From: Actinidia chinensis
Taxonomy: Eukaryota; Streptophyta; Magnoliopsida; Ericales; Actinidiaceae
DNA: 22,500 nt
Direction: 5' to 3'
NCBI GenBank assembly: GCA_009663005.1
Contig: VIGQ01000384.1
Span: 27,501 to 50,000 of the forward strand
Part shown: one piece after another, positions 18,519 to 22,500 of the stretch
How the letters are laid out: each line of letters starts with the position of its first letter
Numbering within the stretch: the first letter of the stretch is position 1
Notes under the pieces: model-generated
The model's input: only the letters and a program-made list of their open reading frames with translations
Databases searched by the model: none
What the model was told of the DNA's origin: nothing
Translations under genes and position numbers: made by a program

Positions 18519-18599
18519 CGTGGCATCTAATTACGTTTAATAAAAAAGAAAAAAAAATTGAGACTTACAACCTCATTATTAAAGAAATTCGTTCTCGAA
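18519..18599 (-). other. Spacer between chromodomain and LTR
   Basis: This short stretch has a pyrimidine-rich run when read on the minus strand. A clean polypurine tract on the coding strand is not visible, which is one reason the LTR start is uncertain. Confidence 0.35.
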
Positions 18600-18730
18600 A
18601 TTAAATAAACGTATCAATGATCAAAAAGATTGGAGACTTTCGAGAACCTATGACTCGCGCTCCACGTAGCTTCCTCTATGCCATGATGAGCCATATAAAC
18701 TTTCACCATGGGAATAGTCTTCCTCTCAAA
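18600..18730 (-). pseudogene. Chromodomain at C-terminus of chromovirus integrase (broken)
   Basis: In shifting minus-strand frames the sequence gives VLDTREQVLR, then KFIWLIMA with a downstream arginine-rich part and SPIFL. These align with the VLDR-EQ-LR-K-IP-VKVLW-H---EEATWE---R--YP-LF pattern of Tekay chromodomains. Chromodomains are thought to guide insertion into marked heterochromatin. The W in the EATWE box is hard to see because of frame breaks. Confidence 0.65.
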
Positions 18731-18789
18731 ACTTGGTCCCTCGTGTCCAACACCGAAGCGGTCGCCCTCATATGGGAAATCTCGTGACT

Positions 18790-19090
18790 TCTATATCTCC
18801 CTATCTAAAAACATGTGAAGGCATAGGCTCATACATCCACAACATGCAAAACATGAAACACATGTGCACATTGGCCAACCTCGGTGGCCCCCCAAAGTAA
18901 GACGGATTTATGCAAAGGCCCAATACAATCAAGAATCTCAAAACGGTCCAATGAACCTTGGTGATAGTTGCCACTATGCCCAAAGTGCATCAAAAACCCC
19001 CTTAGGTAAAAACCCTCAGAATACATGATCCCATGAACAAATTCCCTATGACATTTCCTCCGATCGGCGTAACTCTTTTGATGGACTATG
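18790..19090 (-). pseudogene. Integrase C-terminal (GPY/F-like) region (broken)
   Basis: From 19075 downward the minus strand reads RQKSYADRR-like sequence (VHQKSYADRRK), then MHFGHSGNYHQGSLDRFEILDCIGP. This corresponds to the F-KKGKLSPRYIGPFEIL--VGP part that precedes the chromodomain. A frame change then leads to RLANVHMCFMFCML and EPMPSHVF, matching the L--VH-VFHVSMLRKY-PDPSHV segment. Order and spacing agree with an intact element. Two overlapping frames each hold part of it, a sign of frameshift. Confidence 0.82.
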
Positions 19091-19312
19091 CGCCGTGAGT
19101 AAATGTTTCCAATCAAATCGATACCTTATCGGTAGTATCACGACACCATTCGGACTTGAAAGCGTTGCATTCTCCAACATCGTCCAACACATGGGTGATA
19201 CATGGTCTGCCGTATAATGCCTCAAAAGTGCCATTACAGATGCTGCCTGAAACATTGTTGTACATAAACTCTACCAACTATAGAGGAATCCTTCCAAAAT
19301 CAAGTACGATGC

Positions 19313-19774
19313 TCAAAAAATGTCTTCCAAAATTTGAATAGTACGATCAGACTGCCCGTCCAATGCTGAGGATGGAAATGTCGTGAGAAAAGTCTCAAAT
19401 CCGATCCTAGTGCGGATGCATCCCCTTCTAAAAGAGCGATGTAAATGCGGATTCGCATCCGAAATGATAAATATGGACCCATGAAGTCTCACGATTTCAC
19501 GAAAAGAAAGAACACCAAGATCCTCTGCGAATTTGCTAAACGAATAAGAAGAAAATGTGCGGATTTTGTCAAACGGATCCACTATGACCAAAACTGGCGT
19601 CATGCCGGTCATGGATCTAGCAAACCGTAACAAAAGTCCATAGGGATGTGTCAAATTTCCACTCTGTACTGGCAATGGTTGTAGCCCAAAAACTACTAGC
19701 TTTAGGTATTCGGCTTTCCCTGGCTGACAAGTCCAAACACCTCGAAAATGAAACAGGGCAACGGACTTTTTCAT
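19313..19774 (-). pseudogene. Chromovirus integrase zinc-finger end and catalytic core, longest open frame of the window
   Basis: This 153-codon frame opens with MKKSVALFHFRGVWTCQPGK, the C-C half of the HHCC finger (relatives have CLTCQ, here VWTCQ). It continues with LQPLPV, then VIVDPFDKIRTF (first catalytic Asp, about 19583), REIVRLHG (19477-19500), SDANP (second Asp, about 19460) and DGQSDRTIQILED (about 19325-19362). Relatives have DGQSERTIQ, so the catalytic Glu is replaced by Asp, and the Asp-to-Glu spacing is one residue longer than the usual 35. The HH half (HPG-TKMY-like) lies just upstream at 19780-19840 in another frame. The start Met is internal to the polyprotein and not a real start. 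Confidence 0.85.
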
Positions 19775-19779
19775 TCACC

Positions 19780-20170
19780 TCCACCAAAAACTGGTGACCA
19801 AATCATGGTACATCTTTGGCCTTCTAGGAGAACTGCACGTCGTTAATAATGAAACTCACGAAGAACGTAAATTCTATAGACAAAGGTACGAACATTGACT
19901 TATACTAAACCCCGTGATGAATGTAAAACCCAAATTGTTGTTGGTCCTTACACCTCTAGCGATATGATCGCAAATTATCTTGGCCTCCACATTCTTGCTG
20001 CTGTGACTCAATGACCCTACTAAGATAGATGGTTCTACAGCCAACGTGAACACCGAAGCAAACTCATTTGTCTTGACCGAGAAGTAAATCATACTCACCG
20101 ATATCCTAAAGCCTCGCCAATAGTGGATGGAATGCTCGCCAAAACACCCAAGTGCATTGGCCACAATGTG
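19780..20170 (-). pseudogene. RNase H to integrase linker and HH half of zinc finger (broken)
   Basis: A minus-strand frame at 19874-20164 starts ANALGCFG (for ADALSRK) after the RNase H HPGKA motif and carries VEPSILVGSLSHSSKN and ARGVRTNNNLGFTF. These match the L-VEPSL---I---Q-DPE and GVR-DFRL-DDGTLRF segments of Tekay elements. Further down, a TMIW-PVF-like stretch precedes the MKKSVA start of the next frame. Frames change at least twice. Confidence 0.75.
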
Positions 20171-20760
20171 GCCTTTCCGGGATGATATTGTAAATTGAAG
20201 TCATGTCTTGCCATGTTAACATTCCAATGCCAATGCCGTAAGTTCAAGTAGTTTTCTGCCGTGACAAGTACTCACGTCTTGTGGTCTGAAACACTTCAAA
20301 CCGCTCTCCGTACAAGAATGTCTTTAACTTTAAATCAAAAATAATGGCCGAAGTTCCAAGTAATGAGTCCAAATATTTTGTTTGACGTCTTCAAATGACG
20401 AGAAAACTATAGCAATCACTTACCCAACTGCATCAACACGCAAACCACACACCACACGTGAAGTATCGTAGTACACGGTTTTACCCCAACCTCGCTCATG
20501 TATAACCAGAATTGGTGTTGAAGTTCAATCTCGTCTTCAGTTCTTGAAAAGAAATGTTGAACGCTAATTCAAAACAAAATGGAATTCCCTTCTGTAAGCT
20601 CGAGTCATTGGTGCCGCCTAATCATGAAAAGTCCTCTTACAAATGTCAGTAGTAAACCAGCTAAACCAAGAAGGAAGAAACTACGAATTTCAACTACAGT
20701 CTTCGGTCGTTCCCAATTCATCACTGCCTCAACTTTGATGAAATCCAACAGCTAACTACA
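20170..20760 (-). pseudogene. Chromovirus RNase H (broken)
   Basis: On the minus strand KVEAVMNWERPKTVVEIRSFF (read from about 20738) opens the connection to RNase H and is followed by LGLAG. Then CVLMQLGK and FSRHLK (about 20390-20443) match the C-LMQ-GKVVAYASRQLK block, and LNLRHWHWN with NLQYHPGKA (20170-20230) closes the domain (relatives: QYHPGKANVVADALSR). The catalytic YCDAS region is present only as scattered remnants. Confidence 0.82.
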
Positions 20761-20814
20761 CTTCCCAATACAACGTGACCCTAAGAACTCACCTCAGGTA
20801 GCCAAATTTGCACT

Positions 20815-21420
20815 TGCTAAACTAGGCGTACAAATGGTGCTCTCGCAATGGAGCTCTTGCCCAAACACTATCCTTAAAGCCATCATGTGATCCACTGATG
20901 GCGAGTAGCTCAAAGAGGTCGTCCACGAACCATCGAAACCCACGAAACGGTCATCAAGATTGGATGAAGATACGATTTATTAAATCCATGAAAGCTGCTG
21001 GTTGCGTTCATAAGGACCAAATTTGGGGGCATCACAAGAGCTCATAATTCCCGTATTGTGAGCGAAAAAGACGTCTTCGCAATTCTCCCTCTTGCTCCGC
21101 AATTGATGAAACCTGATCTTAAGTCGATTTTGAGAAATAGCTGAAACCTTTCCAATTGGTCAAATAAGTCGTCGATCCTCGGAAGTGGATATTGTTTTTA
21201 TCGTAAACGAATCATCATCGATTATCTACACCATTCTAAGCGAGCCCTAATTCTTCTAGAAAACAACGCTGAAGTCCCATGGTGATGCGCTAGGTCGGAT
21301 AAAGCCTTTACCAACAAATCTTTAAATTTGACATTCAACTTGAAAACTCCGCCAGTTGAAAAAAAACAAGACGGTTGTACTGAGATGGGCACATGCTCGG
21401 TATAAGATCAATGGAGAACT
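20815..21420 (-). pseudogene. Chromovirus reverse transcriptase (broken)
   Basis: Minus-strand reading gives APISVQP-like PISVQP (about 21372-21389) and LNVKFKDLLVKAL (for LK-QLKDLLDKGF). Next come [14 protein letters not shown] sequence near 21170-21200 in broken frames, [14 protein letters not shown] (for FSKIDLRSGYHQLR, about 21100-21150), HNTGIM (for RYGHYE) and the catalytic box FVDDL at 20915-20929, intact at the two Asp. Then DHMMALRIVFGQE and ELHCE follow the HL-IVLQTLREHQLYAK pattern. Stops occur roughly every 20-40 codons. Confidence 0.87.
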
Positions 21421-21559
21421 CAAAGCTCCCGATGCGGGGGGGTAACTTGTCAAATTTAACAGAGAAGATCGGGACCTCGCCCATGACGATGGCAAGGCCC
21501 CACACTAAGTATGCTACCCCTCATCGACAAAGCATGCTGAGAAAAGCACATTAACTCCC

Positions 21560-22000
21560 CTTGTCTACGCACATCAGAGACGAAGGACAAAACAACAACC
21601 TTGATCTCTCACAATGAAAAACGATCTCTCTCAGGTGTTGTACAAAGAGAACTCGATGTTGGACTAGTCTATCATGGCCGGTCGATGATTCAATCAACTC
21701 CATACCCATGATACGTCAAACGAAAGTCATGTCTAATACAATTAAAATCGAACACGAAAACGCACGATCAGCGGACTCAACCTCAACATGATCTACAAAC
21801 TCTCTTTAAAGTCGATCTACCCCAACTAGGGTGTCTAACATAAGTACGAATCTAACACCTCAATCTCTAACCCCAATGCTAAAGCAAACAGATGATGCGA
21901 TGAATGAATGTAATGCTGCCGTCTTTGTCGAGAAGAATACGAGCCATGAAGTAAACTAAGTAAGTTACCTCGTACACAGAGGTATCCAATTGCTGCTCCT
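21560..22000 (-). pseudogene. Chromovirus aspartic protease (broken)
   Basis: ARILLDKDGSITFIHR on the minus strand (about 21902-21949) lines up with the A-VLFDSGATHSFIS active-site block; the DSGA triad is disrupted. Downstream are LKRVCRSC (about 21785-21808), FVFDFNCI (for FVFDFILI), TYHGYGVDXI (for VILGMDWL, near 21690-21715), CTTPERDRFSL and VVVLSFVSDVRR (about 21565-21640). These keep the order of Tekay proteases up to the start of reverse transcriptase. Confidence 0.8.
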
Positions 22001-22309
22001 GTGTCAAGCGATCCCGATGGTACCCATGCTGATGTTATGCATAAATCTGACCCTGCTAAGCTATCGCTTATAGTCATGGAATGATATGAGTCTGTTGCTG
22101 ATGTAAATACTGGAGGGCCCTCGAGGCGCTACTGATGAGAGGTTGTTTGCTATTCCTGTAGCTCCCTGACTGTTCTCATTTTACATGCATTTGTTGACTA
22201 TAGAACCACCTGACCACATGAAGCACGTAGGTCGCCACCTTGGACTATATTGTTCTATGCCGGGATGTGAGATTTTGTCCCATATGTTGTGAATGCTGCT
22301 GTGTGTTGA

Positions 22310-22500
22310 CCTTTTAGGGGCAGTCTACTACACGAGACCCGGGTGATGACAACCAAAATAAATCGGCCCCGAGATGTTTGGCCAGATGGATAATACAGAA
22401 ATGGCGGGTGAAGACCTTGCGGGTACGCTGTTGTGTAGCAGAACTCTTTGGCTTCTTAAAAGAACGCCCTTCAGACTGGTTGTTAGTCCCCTCAAAGATA
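22310..22500 (-). pseudogene. Gag C-terminal end with decayed zinc knuckle (partial)
   Basis: At the window edge the minus strand reads NNQSEGRSFKKPK, basic and glutamine-rich as in gag tails. A Cys/His-poor relic follows, ending in SPGSRVVDCP (22317-22346), which matches the C--CG-PGH-VRDCP zinc knuckle of Tekay gag with the Gly-His pair changed. The rest of gag is beyond the window. Confidence 0.65.

Larger units (their letters stand above)
16431..22500 (-). mobile_element. Tekay/Del-type chromovirus (Ty3/gypsy), 5' part outside window
   Basis: Reading the minus strand from the window end gives the end of gag with a zinc knuckle, protease, reverse transcriptase, RNase H, integrase and a chromodomain, then an LTR-like region. 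The order RT-RH-IN defines Ty3/gypsy, and the chromodomain after integrase defines chromoviruses. The motif wording is of the Tekay (Del) branch. Spacing between domains is near normal, so the element decayed mainly by point changes and small indels. Its LTR end lies against the interrupted Tat gag, which suggests insertion into that element. The opposite junction and the target duplication are outside the window. Confidence 0.87.

Noticed and set aside
18829..19116. Two overlapping minus-strand frames as separate genes
   Set aside because: Both translate parts of the integrase C-terminus of the same chromovirus pol, shifted by an indel.
19156..19630. Plus-strand frames opposite the chromovirus integrase
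   Set aside because: They are antisense shadows of the integrase; the minus-strand reading has the conserved motifs.

Overview
The window looks like repeat-rich intergenic nuclear DNA of a flowering plant. It is AT-rich and has no convincing host gene, no operon-like gene packing and no RNA gene that I can support. What can be read is a layered set of decayed transposable elements of typical plant lineages: a Sirevirus-like Ty1/copia element, a Tat-type Ty3/gypsy element, a Tekay/Del-type chromovirus and several non-autonomous DNA transposons. The species cannot be told from the sequence. All long coding signals are broken by stops and frameshifts, and the longest intact reading frame (153 codons, minus strand, 19313-19774) is a piece of chromovirus integrase.

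Layout. 1-3810 (+): a Ty1/copia pol remnant in the order protease, integrase, reverse transcriptase, RNase H. Its integrase entry motif is split at 529-1131 by a 603-bp DNA transposon with matching ends and an exact 8-bp target duplication. About 4150-5340: the probable 3' non-coding/LTR part of this copia element. About 5380-6230: part of a second copia-type LTR, with a ~60-bp GC-rich tandem array just upstream of a TATA box. 6420-6734: a 315-bp hAT-like MITE next to a G-rich block. 7809-8525: a 717-bp element with long imperfect inverted ends. 9621-11572: a 1952-bp non-autonomous hAT element with an exact 8-bp target duplication, GGGCC-rich ends, a 25-base C tract and an internal tandem array. 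11581-13670: AT-rich DNA with a two-unit ~155-bp tandem repeat. About 13671-16430 (+): 5' LTR, primer-binding site and broken gag of a Tat-type Ty3/gypsy element. About 16431-22500 (-): a Tekay-like chromovirus lying against the truncated Tat gag. It shows the 3' LTR, chromodomain, integrase, RNase H, reverse transcriptase, protease and the gag zinc-knuckle end; its 5' part lies beyond the window.

No new functional system is evident. The best observations are structural: precisely datable insertions supported by target-site duplications, and three tandem arrays inside LTRs, one built on a perfect GGTGTCGACACC palindrome. Family assignments rest on protein motifs recognised by eye. Element ends without a target duplication are approximate.
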